The notes under the pieces were generated by a model. The model made no database searches and was not told where the DNA came from. It saw only the letters and a program-made list of their open reading frames with translations. This document shows, in pieces, positions 1 to 8,126 of a stretch of DNA of 64,000 nucleotides. The stretch is from Acidobacteriota bacterium (GTDB taxonomy: Bacteria > Acidobacteriota > UBA890 > WLXD01). Made by a program: the position numbers and the translations under genes. Each line of letters starts with the position of its first letter. Position 1 is the stretch's first letter. Location: NCBI GenBank assembly GCA_012103255.1, contig WLXD01000003.1, positions 453,984-517,983 of the forward strand, in the 5' to 3' direction.

Positions 1-1
1 C

Positions 2-1123
2 CGCTTCGTGAAGATTCGCAGCGATGTGCTGTCAGAATTCTGGGGCCGCGACATGTACATCGGCGCCAACGTTCTTGTGCCCGCTGGGTACGACGAGAGC
101 ACCGAGAGCTATCCAACGCTGTACCTACAGGGTCACTTCCCTGGCCGCGGGGCCCCCTTGGGCTACGGCGGAGAAAATCCTCGACCGCGTGCGCGTGAAC
201 TCACGGACTTCTGGCACTCGGACGAAGCGCCTCGGATGTTCGCGGTGACAATCCGCGATGCCAATCCCTACTACGACACCGCGTATTCGGTGGATTCAGC
301 GAACGTCGGCCCCTATGGCACCGCCATCACCGAGGAGTTGATTCCCCATCTCGAACGCGAATTCCGGATGATCGCGGAGCCATGGGCACGCATCACCGCC
401 GGAGGCTCTACCGGCGGCTGGGAAGCACTCGCGATGCAGATCTTCTACCCGAAGCTCTTCGGCGGCGCGTGGGGCTGGTGTCCCGATCCGGTGGACTTCA
501 ACTACTACCAGATCGTCGGCATCTATGAGGATGACAACGCCTACTACACGGGCAGCGAGTGGCACCGCATCGAGCGCCCCAACGCACGACGTCCAGACGG
601 CAACATCGTCTCGACCGTCCGCCAGGAAAACCACATGGAGCTCGCCCGTGGCCCGGGCAGTCGATCGGGCGGCCAGTGGGCGATCTGGGAGGCGGTGTTC
701 GGCCCGGTTGGTGAAGACGGGCTGCCCGACCCCATCTGGGATCCCGTCACCGGCGAGATCAACCGCGACACCGCCGAATACTGGCGCGAGAACTTCGACC
801 TGCATCGCTACTTGCGCCGCAACTGGGCCACGGTTGGCGATGACCTGCGAGGTAAAATCCATGTCGCCACTGGCGACATGGACACGTACTACCTGGAGCA
901 GGCAGTAATCCTGCTGCAGGAGTATCTCGATGGCGTCGACAACCCGCCCGCGGAAGCTTCGTTCGAGTACGGCTGGAAGAAGCCGCATTGCTGGATCGGC
1001 GCCAGCCCGACAGGGTCCGGGGAAGACATCACGTATGCTGAGTTCCTTGATGTCGTGGCCGAACATGTTTCGAGCCGCGCCCCGGCCGCTGCGAATCTGG
1101 ACTGGCTCCCCGCACAGGACTGA
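2..1123 (+). CDS. putative esterase (alpha/beta hydrolase), 5' partial
   Basis: The frame is open to the left edge (R-F-V codons precede the GTG at 8), so the N-terminus is probably outside the window; 371 residues are visible from that GTG. The nucleophile elbow reads G-G-S-T-G with Ser134 (numbered from the GTG). A candidate acid lies in the A-T-G-D-M-D stretch near residue 288 and a candidate base is the His of K-P-H-C-W near residue 328, the order expected of an alpha/beta hydrolase. It resembles putative esterases of the enterochelin-esterase/esterase D type, so ester hydrolysis is likely but the substrate is unknown. No signal peptide can be judged because the start is cut off. It ends 7 bp before the histidine kinase gene. 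Confidence 0.7.
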   Translation, partial: RFVKIRSDVLSEFWGRDMYIGANVLVPAGYDESTESYPTLYLQGHFPGRGAPLGYGGENPRPRARELTDFWHSDEAPRMFAVTIRDANPYYDTAYSVDSANVGPYGTAITEELIPHLEREFRMIAEPWARITAGGSTGGWEALAMQIFYPKLFGGAWGWCPDPVDFNYYQIVGIYEDDNAYYTGSEWHRIERPNARRPDGNIVSTVRQENHMELARGPGSRSGGQWAIWEAVFGPVGEDGLPDPIWDPVTGEINRDTAEYWRENFDLHRYLRRNWATVGDDLRGKIHVATGDMDTYYLEQAVILLQEYLDGVDNPPAEASFEYGWKKPHCWIGASPTGSGEDITYAEFLDVVAEHVSSRAPAAANLDWLPAQD

Positions 1124-1130
1124 TACACGG

Positions 1131-2213
1131 ATGAGCGACGCAGATCGCGATGGCGCCGATCAACTCGGCCGCATGTTCGAGCTTTCGCTCGACTTGCTCT
1201 GCATCGCCAATACGGACGGCTACTTCGTCCGCGTGAATCCATCGTTCAACCGGCTGCTCGGCTGGGAAGACGATGAACTCATGAGCAAACAGTTCATCGA
1301 GTTCGTGCACCCGGACGATCAGGAACCCACGCGGCAACGGCTAACGAGTCTCGCCAAGGGCCAGTCCGTGGTCGACTTCAAGAACCGCTACCGTGCCAAG
1401 GATGGGTCCTGGCACTGGCTCGCATGGCGTTCCGCACCCGCCGACGACGGACTTATCTACGCAGCGGCGCGCGACATCACCGACGCCATGCAGCAGCAGC
1501 GCCTCATCGAGCAACAGGCGCAGGATCTCGCGCGATCCAACGCCGACCTGGAAGAGTTTGCCTACGCGGCGTCTCACGATCTGAGCGCCCCGCTCCGGGC
1601 ACTCGGTCACCTCGTGCGATGGATCGACGACGACATGCCCGAGGGCATAGAAGGGCCCGTACGGCGACACGTAGAGGAGCTCGGCATCAAGGTTGAGCGC
1701 ATGCAGGAGCTCATCGATGATTTGCTGGCCTACTCACGTGTGGGACGCACCGCCCACGACGTTGTCGACGTCGACACGGACCGGATGGTGGACGAGATCA
1801 TCGATCTCCTTTCTCCACCGAAGTCCTTCCAGATCTCGCACAACGCTTTGCCCGTCATCCGCTGCGAAGCCGCGCCGCTCCATCAAGTGCTCCGTAATCT
1901 GATCGCCAACGCGGTTGCCCATCACCACCGCGACGACGGCTCCGTGCAGATCACCGCGCATGACGCCGATGATCGCTGGCGCTTCGACGTGCGCGACGAT
2001 GGTCCCGGAATCCCGGAACACGATATCGACCGCGTATTCGTCCGTTTCGTACGGCTCGACGCGCAGAGCGAGGGCACCGGCATGGGGCTCCCGCTCGTGA
2101 AGAAAATCGTGGAGCGCGGAGGCGGTAAGGTTGGGGTGGTTTCTGAGCCCGGAAAGGGCACCACGTTCTCATTCACCTGGCCGAAGTCCCCGGGTAGCCC
2201 GGAGTCCACATGA
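1131..2213 (+). CDS. PAS-domain sensor histidine kinase, soluble
   Basis: 360 residues from the ATG at 1131. A PAS domain (about residues 20-130, with W-H-W-L-A-W in the PAC part) is followed by a short coil, then a HisKA domain whose H-box S-H-D-L-S-A-P carries the phospho-acceptor His149. A HATPase domain follows with N box (N-L-I-A-N-A), D-D-G-P-G-I and G-T-G-M-G-L. There is no membrane segment, so it should sense a cytoplasmic signal through PAS. The C-terminal part resembles bacteriophytochrome-type kinases. The stop overlaps the start of the next gene (ATGA), so kinase and response regulator are translationally coupled and very likely a cognate pair. Confidence 0.9.
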   Translation: MSDADRDGADQLGRMFELSLDLLCIANTDGYFVRVNPSFNRLLGWEDDELMSKQFIEFVHPDDQEPTRQRLTSLAKGQSVVDFKNRYRAKDGSWHWLAWRSAPADDGLIYAAARDITDAMQQQRLIEQQAQDLARSNADLEEFAYAASHDLSAPLRALGHLVRWIDDDMPEGIEGPVRRHVEELGIKVERMQELIDDLLAYSRVGRTAHDVVDVDTDRMVDEIIDLLSPPKSFQISHNALPVIRCEAAPLHQVLRNLIANAVAHHHRDDGSVQITAHDADDRWRFDVRDDGPGIPEHDIDRVFVRFVRLDAQSEGTGMGLPLVKKIVERGGGKVGVVSEPGKGTTFSFTWPKSPGSPEST

Positions 2214-3106
2214 CGCGAATCCTGGTAGTCGACGACGAGTACGTCGATCGCGAAGTTGCCCGCCGCGTACTCGCGGAATACCACGAGAAACTCGAACTCG
2301 AATTTGCCAATGACGGGCAGCAGGCGCTCGACCTTGTGAACGAGAAGGGCGCCGACCTGGTACTCACCGATCTGCGCATGCCGGAGATGGACGGGCTCGA
2401 ACTCGTGGAGCACATCAGCGAAGACCATCCGCTCGTGCCCGTGGTGCTCATGACCGCGAAGGGCAGCGAGCAGATTGCAGTGAAGGCTCTCGCGGCTGGC
2501 GCGGCCAGCTACGTGCCCAAGGACGAGATCGAAGGTGAACTGCTCGACACCGTGGCCCAGGTTCTCGACGTGGCCGAATCGCGGCGCTCGCGCAGCAAGC
2601 TGCTGGCGTTCCTGCACCGTGAGACACACTTCGAGATCGTCAACGACATTCACCTGATCCAGCCCCTGGTGTCCTACTTCCAGGCGAGCCTCGAGCGCCT
2701 CGAATTCGGCGACGAGGCCGTGCGAACTCGCATCGGCATGGCGCTGTCCGAGGGCGTGGCGAACGCTATCGTCCGAGGCAACCTCGAGATCGGCTCAGAG
2801 CTGCGTGCCACCGATCGTGACGCCTACGACGCGCTGATCGCGAGTCGTCAGGGCGAGGCGCCGTACTCGGACCGACGCGTCTACATCACCGCCACGGAGT
2901 CCGTGGACGAGGTGATCTACACGATCCGTGATGAGGGCAACGGCTTCGACCCCGAAGACGTTCCTGACCCCACCGCAGCCGAGAACCTACTCGCTGTGAG
3001 CGGACGCGGAATCATGCTCATGCGGACCTTCATGGATGAGGTCAAGTACAACGAGAAGGGCAGCTGCGTGACGCTGATCAAGCGCGCGGAGTCTGTCGAA
3101 GACTGA
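2210..3106 (+). CDS. response regulator with C-terminal RsbW-like ATPase domain
   Basis: 298 residues. Residues 1-120 form a receiver domain with acidic pocket D-D-E near residue 8, phospho-acceptor Asp54 in L-T-D-L-R-M-P and Lys in M-T-A-K-G. A linker leads to an unusual output: a small HATPase of the anti-sigma/serine-kinase type (RsbW/HATPase_c_2), recognisable from E-G-V-A-N-A-I near residue 180, R-D-E-G-N-G-F-D and G-R-G-I-M-L-M near the end. Such ATPases act as anti-sigma factors or protein kinases in partner-switching. The likely role is a phosphorylation-gated switch controlled by the upstream kinase. No STAS antagonist or sigma factor lies beside it, so its target is unknown. Confidence 0.85.
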   Translation: MTRILVVDDEYVDREVARRVLAEYHEKLELEFANDGQQALDLVNEKGADLVLTDLRMPEMDGLELVEHISEDHPLVPVVLMTAKGSEQIAVKALAAGAASYVPKDEIEGELLDTVAQVLDVAESRRSRSKLLAFLHRETHFEIVNDIHLIQPLVSYFQASLERLEFGDEAVRTRIGMALSEGVANAIVRGNLEIGSELRATDRDAYDALIASRQGEAPYSDRRVYITATESVDEVIYTIRDEGNGFDPEDVPDPTAAENLLAVSGRGIMLMRTFMDEVKYNEKGSCVTLIKRAESVED

Positions 3107-3156
3107 AGTTGCACGTGAAGGCGAACGCGCAACGCCGCCACAACCGGAGGACCACC

Positions 3157-5778
3157 GTGACCCCCCTATTCCGACACCGCGCGTCCGTGATTGCGCTGAC
3201 GCTCGTCGCACTCGTGTTCGCCCTACCGGCCACAGCCCAGCAGGGCGGCCGCGGCGCAGCCTCCGGGCCGCTGCCGAGCATCGAAGAAAAAACCGAGGGC
3301 ATGGAGAAGCTTGAAGGCTTCTATCCGCTCTATTGGGACGCCGATGCCGGCCAGCTGTGGATGGAAATCCCACGGCTCAACGAGCAGGTTCTCTACATCA
3401 CCAGTCTTTCCGCCGGTGTCGGCTCCAACGACATCGGGCTCGACCGTGGTCAGCTGGGCGGCACCCACCTCGTGTCGTTCAAGCGCGTCGGCCGCAAGGT
3501 CTTGATGGAGGAGCCCAACACGCGCTTCCGCGCGATCAGCGACAACCCCGACGAGGTTCGTGCCGTCGAGGAAGCCTTCGCCAAGTCGATTCTCTGGGGC
3601 TTCACCGCCGAGGCCGAGACCGATGGCCGGGTGCTGGTTGACACGACCGACTTCCTGATGCGCGACGTCCACGGCGTATCGACCCGACTGGCGCCGGCGC
3701 AGTATCGACTTGACCGATCCCGCAGCGCCATGTTCATGGACCGTACGAAGTCCTTCCCGAAGAACACAGAGATGGACGTCACTCTCACTTTCACGTCGTC
3801 GGGTGGCGGCGGACGTGGGTTCGGCGGATTCGGGCGTGGCCCGGGAGGCGGTTACGGACGTGGCTCGCTCTTCGCGGTAACACCGAGCGCTTCGGCCCTC
3901 ACGGTGCGTCAACACCACTCCATCGTGGAACTGCCTGAGCCGGGCTACGAGCCCCGCGAGTACGACCCGCGCGCGGGCGCGTTTGGCCTCACCTACTCCG
4001 ACTATGCCGTTCCGCTCGGCGAGTCGATGACGAAGCGGTTCATCAACCGCCACCGTCTCGAGAAAGTCGACCCGAGCGCCGAGGTGAGTGACGCCGTTGA
4101 ACCGATCGTCTACTACCTGGATCGCGGCACCCCGGAGCCGGTCGCGTCGGCACTGATCGACGGGGCGCGCTGGTGGGCGCAGGCCTTTGAGGACGCCGGC
4201 TATCGCGATGCCTACCGCGTCGAGATGATGCCGGAAGGCGCGGACAACCTCGACATCCGCTACAACGTCATTCAGTGGGTGCACCGCTCGACCCGCGGTT
4301 GGTCCTACGGCGGCGGCGTGAACGACCCGCGCACCGGCGAGATCATCAAGGGCCACGTGACGCTTGGTTCGCTGCGTGTGCGCCAGGACTACATGATCGC
4401 GGAAGGCCTGCTCTCGCCATACGAGAACGGCACTGAAACGCCTCCGGAGCTCGCCGAATGGGCGCTCGCGCGTCTACGGCAGCTTTCCGCACACGAGGTC
4501 GGCCACACGATCGGCTTCGGTCACAACTACTACGCGAGCAACCTCGGCCGCATCTCGGTGATGGACTACCCGCATCCGCTGGTGACCATCGGCGATGACG
4601 GAGAACTCGACTACTCGGTCGTGTACGACGACAAGATCGGTGAGTGGGACAAGGTGGCCGTGAACTACGCCTACCAGGACTTCCCGGCCGGCGCCGATGA
4701 GTCGGAGGAACTCCGCGAGATCATCGACCAGGCGTGGGCCCGCGACGTGATCTACCTCAGCAACCAGGACCAGTCGGCTCACCCACGGGTGCACCAGTGG
4801 GCTAACGGCGACGACCCGGCTGTCGAGCTCAACCGGATGATGGCAGTGCGCCGTCACGGTCTGGACCGCTTCGACGAGACGACGATCAAGCTCGGCCAGC
4901 CGCTGGCAGAACTCGAAGAGGTTCTCGTTCCGCTGTATCTGTCGCACCGGTATCAGGTCACCGCCACCGCCTCAGCGCTCGGCGGCATGAACTACCACTA
5001 CTCGCTACGCGGCGACGGTCATGGCTCCGCCACGAACCCGACTCCGGCGGCGGATCAGATGGCAGCGCTCAACGCGCTGCTCGCCACGATCTCGCCGAGC
5101 GAACTGGCTATCCCGCGGAGCGTGTTGTCGCTGCTGCCGCCGCGGCCAAGCGGCTACGGCCGCCATCGGGAGCTGTTCCCGCGCTACACCGGCGTGACCT
5201 TCGATGCCATCACGCCCGCCGTGGTGGCCACGCAGCATGTCGCGTCGGAGATCTTCAACCCGGGCCGGGCTGCTCGTCTCGTGCAGCAGAACGCGCTCGA
5301 TGCATCGTTGCCGGGCCTCGGCGACGTGATCGGTGAAACACTCAACGCCGTCTTCACGCACGGCCAGGACTCCGACGGCTACGAGGCCGAGGTCGCCCGG
5401 GCGATCCAGCGCGTCGTCGTGGAGCAGGTCATGCGACTCTCCATGAGCGCTCAGATGCCGCAGGTGCGAGCAATCGCCTCAGCGAGCCTGCGCGACATGG
5501 CTGCACACTTGAGAGGCTTCCTGGACGACGCCTCCGCGACAGACCCGGCGCAGGCACACATGGCGATGCTGACCATGGACATCGGACGCATGATGCGCGC
5601 GCCCGCTGAGCCGTATGAGATGGCGTCAACGCCGAGCGCACCTCCGGGCGCGCCGATTGGCTCGGCGCCGCAATACTGGGTCGACCCCGCGGCATCGCTC
5701 GATGCCGAGCTGCCGCCCTTTGACTCGCTCCTCGACCTGATGCTGCCTTCTGCACATCAGTGCGGCTGGGAGCACTAG
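3157..5778 (+). CDS. secreted zinc-dependent metalloprotease, DUF5117/DUF4953 type
   Basis: Start set at GTG 3157 because a GGAGG lies 6 bp upstream and a signal peptide begins there (hydrophobic core A-L-T-L-V-A-L-V-F-A, cleavage after A-T-A). An upstream TTG at 3109 would add 16 polar residues. 873 residues. The order matches the DUF5118-DUF5117-DUF4953 family of bacterial exported metzincin-like proteases, with zinc site H-E-V-G-H at residues 446-450 extended as H-E-V-G-H-T-I-G-F-G-H. A glycine-rich loop (G-G-G-G-R-G-F-G-G-F) sits near residue 215-235. Probable role: extracytoplasmic protein degradation. A strong hairpin follows the stop. Confidence 0.9.
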   Translation: MTPLFRHRASVIALTLVALVFALPATAQQGGRGAASGPLPSIEEKTEGMEKLEGFYPLYWDADAGQLWMEIPRLNEQVLYITSLSAGVGSNDIGLDRGQLGGTHLVSFKRVGRKVLMEEPNTRFRAISDNPDEVRAVEEAFAKSILWGFTAEAETDGRVLVDTTDFLMRDVHGVSTRLAPAQYRLDRSRSAMFMDRTKSFPKNTEMDVTLTFTSSGGGGRGFGGFGRGPGGGYGRGSLFAVTPSASALTVRQHHSIVELPEPGYEPREYDPRAGAFGLTYSDYAVPLGESMTKRFINRHRLEKVDPSAEVSDAVEPIVYYLDRGTPEPVASALIDGARWWAQAFEDAGYRDAYRVEMMPEGADNLDIRYNVIQWVHRSTRGWSYGGGVNDPRTGEIIKGHVTLGSLRVRQDYMIAEGLLSPYENGTETPPELAEWALARLRQLSAHEVGHTIGFGHNYYASNLGRISVMDYPHPLVTIGDDGELDYSVVYDDKIGEWDKVAVNYAYQDFPAGADESEELREIIDQAWARDVIYLSNQDQSAHPRVHQWANGDDPAVELNRMMAVRRHGLDRFDETTIKLGQPLAELEEVLVPLYLSHRYQVTATASALGGMNYHYSLRGDGHGSATNPTPAADQMAALNALLATISPSELAIPRSVLSLLPPRPSGYGRHRELFPRYTGVTFDAITPAVVATQHVASEIFNPGRAARLVQQNALDASLPGLGDVIGETLNAVFTHGQDSDGYEAEVARAIQRVVVEQVMRLSMSAQMPQVRAIASASLRDMAAHLRGFLDDASATDPAQAHMAMLTMDIGRMMRAPAEPYEMASTPSAPPGAPIGSAPQYWVDPAASLDAELPPFDSLLDLMLPSAHQCGWEH

Positions 5779-5790
5779 GCACTACGTTAT

Positions 5791-5824
5791 CGAGAAGGGC
5801 CCGTCCGCTGGGCGGGCCCTCTCG
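5791..5824 (+). terminator. hairpin terminator after metalloprotease gene
   Basis: Arms GGGCCCG (5797-5803) and CGGGCCC (5813-5819) pair perfectly, extended by CGAGA/TCTCG with one bulged A. The loop is 9 nt. There is no T tract, so it may be a Rho-assisted or bidirectional element. It begins 12 bp after the stop of the metalloprotease gene and precedes the rhomboid gene. Confidence 0.6.
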
Positions 5825-5854
5825 AGAACACTCTCCCCGACCGGATTGAACTGA

Positions 5855-6706
5855 ATGTTCCAGCGCCAAACCTCCGGATCCGTCGTCTGCCCGAGCTGCG
5901 GGCGACTCGTGGGCGTGCAGGAACCCAGTTGCTACAACTGCGGTCAGTTCCGTCCGGGCTTATGGGGCTACGCGCCGCTGATCAACCAGTTCGGACGCAA
6001 TCTCGGCTTCACAGAGATCGTGTTGTTCGGGTGCGCCGGGATGTACGTGATCACGCTGCTCGGCGATCCGTCCGCCATCGGCGGCGGCGGACTTTTCGGG
6101 CTGCTGTCGCCCGGGCAACGACCGCTATTCTTGATGGGCGCAAGCGGCGCGTTTCCCGTCTTCGGCGCTGGGCGCTGGTGGACGGTTCTGAGCGCAGCTT
6201 GGCTGCACGGAGGACTGCTCCACATCGCGATGAACATGATGTGGTTACGGCAGCTCATGCCTGCCGTCAGCCAGCTCTACGGCGTTGGCCGGCTCGTGAT
6301 CATCTACACGGTTGCCTCCATCGTCGGCTTCGGCATGACATCGTTCATGGGCATTCTCTCGCTGCCCTGGCCGCTGCAGGGTGCCGGGTTCACGGTAGGA
6401 GCCTCCGCTCCGCTGTTTGGCCTGTTCGGCGCCCTCATCGCCTACAGCCGTCGCGTGGGCACGACAGATATCGGTCAGCAGGTCTGGCGCTGGGTGATCA
6501 TGTTCGTCGTGATCGGCCTGTTGCTTCCGATGGTCGATAACTGGGCCCACGTTGGTGGGTTCGCGGGTGGCTATCTCGCGGCGCGGTGGCTCGACCCGCT
6601 CAAAGAAGAGACCGCACGCCACTACCTCGGCGCGTTCGTGTGCCTTGTGTTGACGTTCGCCTCAATCGTCGCGTCTTTCTTCCACGGCGCGCCGTTCTTC
6701 CAGTAG
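5855..6706 (+). CDS. rhomboid family intramembrane serine protease with N-terminal zinc ribbon
   Basis: 283 residues. Residues 10-30 contain C-P-S-C-G and C-Y-N-C-G, a rubredoxin-like zinc ribbon, ahead of about six to seven membrane segments. The catalytic Ser184 lies in G-A-S-A-P-L-F-G and the catalytic His232 in W-A-H-V-G-G-F-A-G-G, and the L1-loop-like stretch before H-I-A-M-N-M is present, so the protease should be active. Rhomboids cleave transmembrane helices of membrane proteins in the lipid bilayer. The ribbon may bind substrate or partner on the cytoplasmic side. Its 3' end is close to the MATE gene, possibly in one transcript. Confidence 0.93.
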   Translation: MFQRQTSGSVVCPSCGRLVGVQEPSCYNCGQFRPGLWGYAPLINQFGRNLGFTEIVLFGCAGMYVITLLGDPSAIGGGGLFGLLSPGQRPLFLMGASGAFPVFGAGRWWTVLSAAWLHGGLLHIAMNMMWLRQLMPAVSQLYGVGRLVIIYTVASIVGFGMTSFMGILSLPWPLQGAGFTVGASAPLFGLFGALIAYSRRVGTTDIGQQVWRWVIMFVVIGLLLPMVDNWAHVGGFAGGYLAARWLDPLKEETARHYLGAFVCLVLTFASIVASFFHGAPFFQ

Positions 6707-6750
6707 CTCGGAGCCCCTCCCGCCGCTGGTACGAAGCAGAGGAACCGCCG

Positions 6751-8112
6751 TTGCAAGATCTGACCGAGGGCCCGATTGCGGGTCATCTGGGAAAACTGGC
6801 TGCGCCGATCGCGATCGGCATGCTGTTCCAGACGCTCTACTACCTGGTCGATCTGTACTTCGTCGCGCAGCTCGGAGAGGCGGCCATAGCGGGCGTGAGT
6901 TCAGCCGGCAACGTGCAGTTTCTTGTGATGGCGCTGACCCAGGCGCTCGCGGCCGGCACCATGGCACTGATCGCACACGCGAGCGGCCGCAAGGACCCTG
7001 AAGACTCCAGCCTGATCTTCAACCAGAGCATCGGCCTGGCCGGACTCTGCGCAGTGATTACTCTCATCGGCGGCTACGTTCTGGCCGGGCCGTACATGCG
7101 AGTCCTCGGTGCCGATGCCGCGACGGCCGAGGCCGGGACGACGTATCTGCACTGGTTCCTGCCGGGTCTCGGGTTGCAGTTCGCCCTTGCCTCCATGGGC
7201 GCGGCGCTCCGCGGAACCGGAGTGGTCCAACCGACGATGATCGTCCAGATGGCCACCGTGACGCTGAACGCTGTCCTGGCCCCCATCATGATCGCCGGAT
7301 GGTTCACCGGGAGGCCGCTGGGCGTCCTCGGAGCAGGCCTATCGAGCTCGATCGCCGTCGGCGCGGGCGTGGTGATGCTGGGCTACTACTTCGCCAAACA
7401 GAGCCGCTACATCGAGTTCAACCTGGCCAGAATGCGACCGGATTTCAGCGCCTGGAAACGCATTCTGTCGATCGGCCTCCCGCCCGGAGGCGAGTTCGCC
7501 CTGATGTTCGTCTATATGGCGGTGGTCTACTGGACGATCCGTGACTTCGGCGCGCAAGCGCAGGCTGCCTACGGAGTGGGCTCTCGCGTGATGCAGGCGA
7601 TCTTCCTGCCGGCAATGGCCATCGCCTTCGCCGTGGGTCCCCTCGCGGGGCAGAACGTGGGCGCGGGACGCCACGATAGGGCCAGGAAGTCATTCACAAC
7701 CGCCGCGCTCATAGGCAGCAGCATCATGCTGGTGCTGACGTTGCTATGCCAGCTCCGCCCGGAAGTGCTGATCCGAGGATTCACGGACGACACCCAGGTG
7801 ATCGCCCTCGGCGGCGAATTCCTGCGCATCATCTCCTGGAACTTCGTAGCCGTGGGCATCGTCTTCACCTGCTCGGGCATGTTCCAGGCCCTCGGCAACA
7901 CGCTGCCAGGGCTCGGCGCGGCGTCCTCTCGTCTGATTACGTTCGCTGTGCCCGCGGTATGGCTATCGAGCCAGCCATGGTTCGAGCTCCCGCACCTGTG
8001 GTATCTCTCGGTCGCCTCCGTCACGCTCCAGGCGGTGCTCGCCTGGTTGCTCGTGCGGCTCCAGCTGCGCGCGAGACTCCCCGGGCCGAGCGCCGATCCG
8101 GCAACGACCTGA
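6751..8112 (+). CDS. MATE family multidrug/Na+ antiporter
   Basis: TTG 6751 is chosen as start: it follows an AGAGGAA box and begins M-Q-D-L-T-E-G-P-I just before the first membrane helix, giving 453 residues, the family norm. A longer in-frame start inside the rhomboid gene would add an arginine-rich tail with no homology. Twelve membrane segments in two six-helix halves are visible, with the MATE-typical Q-T-L-Y-Y-L-V-D-L-Y-F in helix 1 and F-Q-A-L-G-N in the second half. It should export cationic drugs or toxic metabolites using an ion gradient. A second, different MATE gene is at 33.6-35.1 kb. Confidence 0.9.
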   Translation: MQDLTEGPIAGHLGKLAAPIAIGMLFQTLYYLVDLYFVAQLGEAAIAGVSSAGNVQFLVMALTQALAAGTMALIAHASGRKDPEDSSLIFNQSIGLAGLCAVITLIGGYVLAGPYMRVLGADAATAEAGTTYLHWFLPGLGLQFALASMGAALRGTGVVQPTMIVQMATVTLNAVLAPIMIAGWFTGRPLGVLGAGLSSSIAVGAGVVMLGYYFAKQSRYIEFNLARMRPDFSAWKRILSIGLPPGGEFALMFVYMAVVYWTIRDFGAQAQAAYGVGSRVMQAIFLPAMAIAFAVGPLAGQNVGAGRHDRARKSFTTAALIGSSIMLVLTLLCQLRPEVLIRGFTDDTQVIALGGEFLRIISWNFVAVGIVFTCSGMFQALGNTLPGLGAASSRLITFAVPAVWLSSQPWFELPHLWYLSVASVTLQAVLAWLLVRLQLRARLPGPSADPATT

Positions 8113-8126
8113 GTCGGCGCTAGGAG

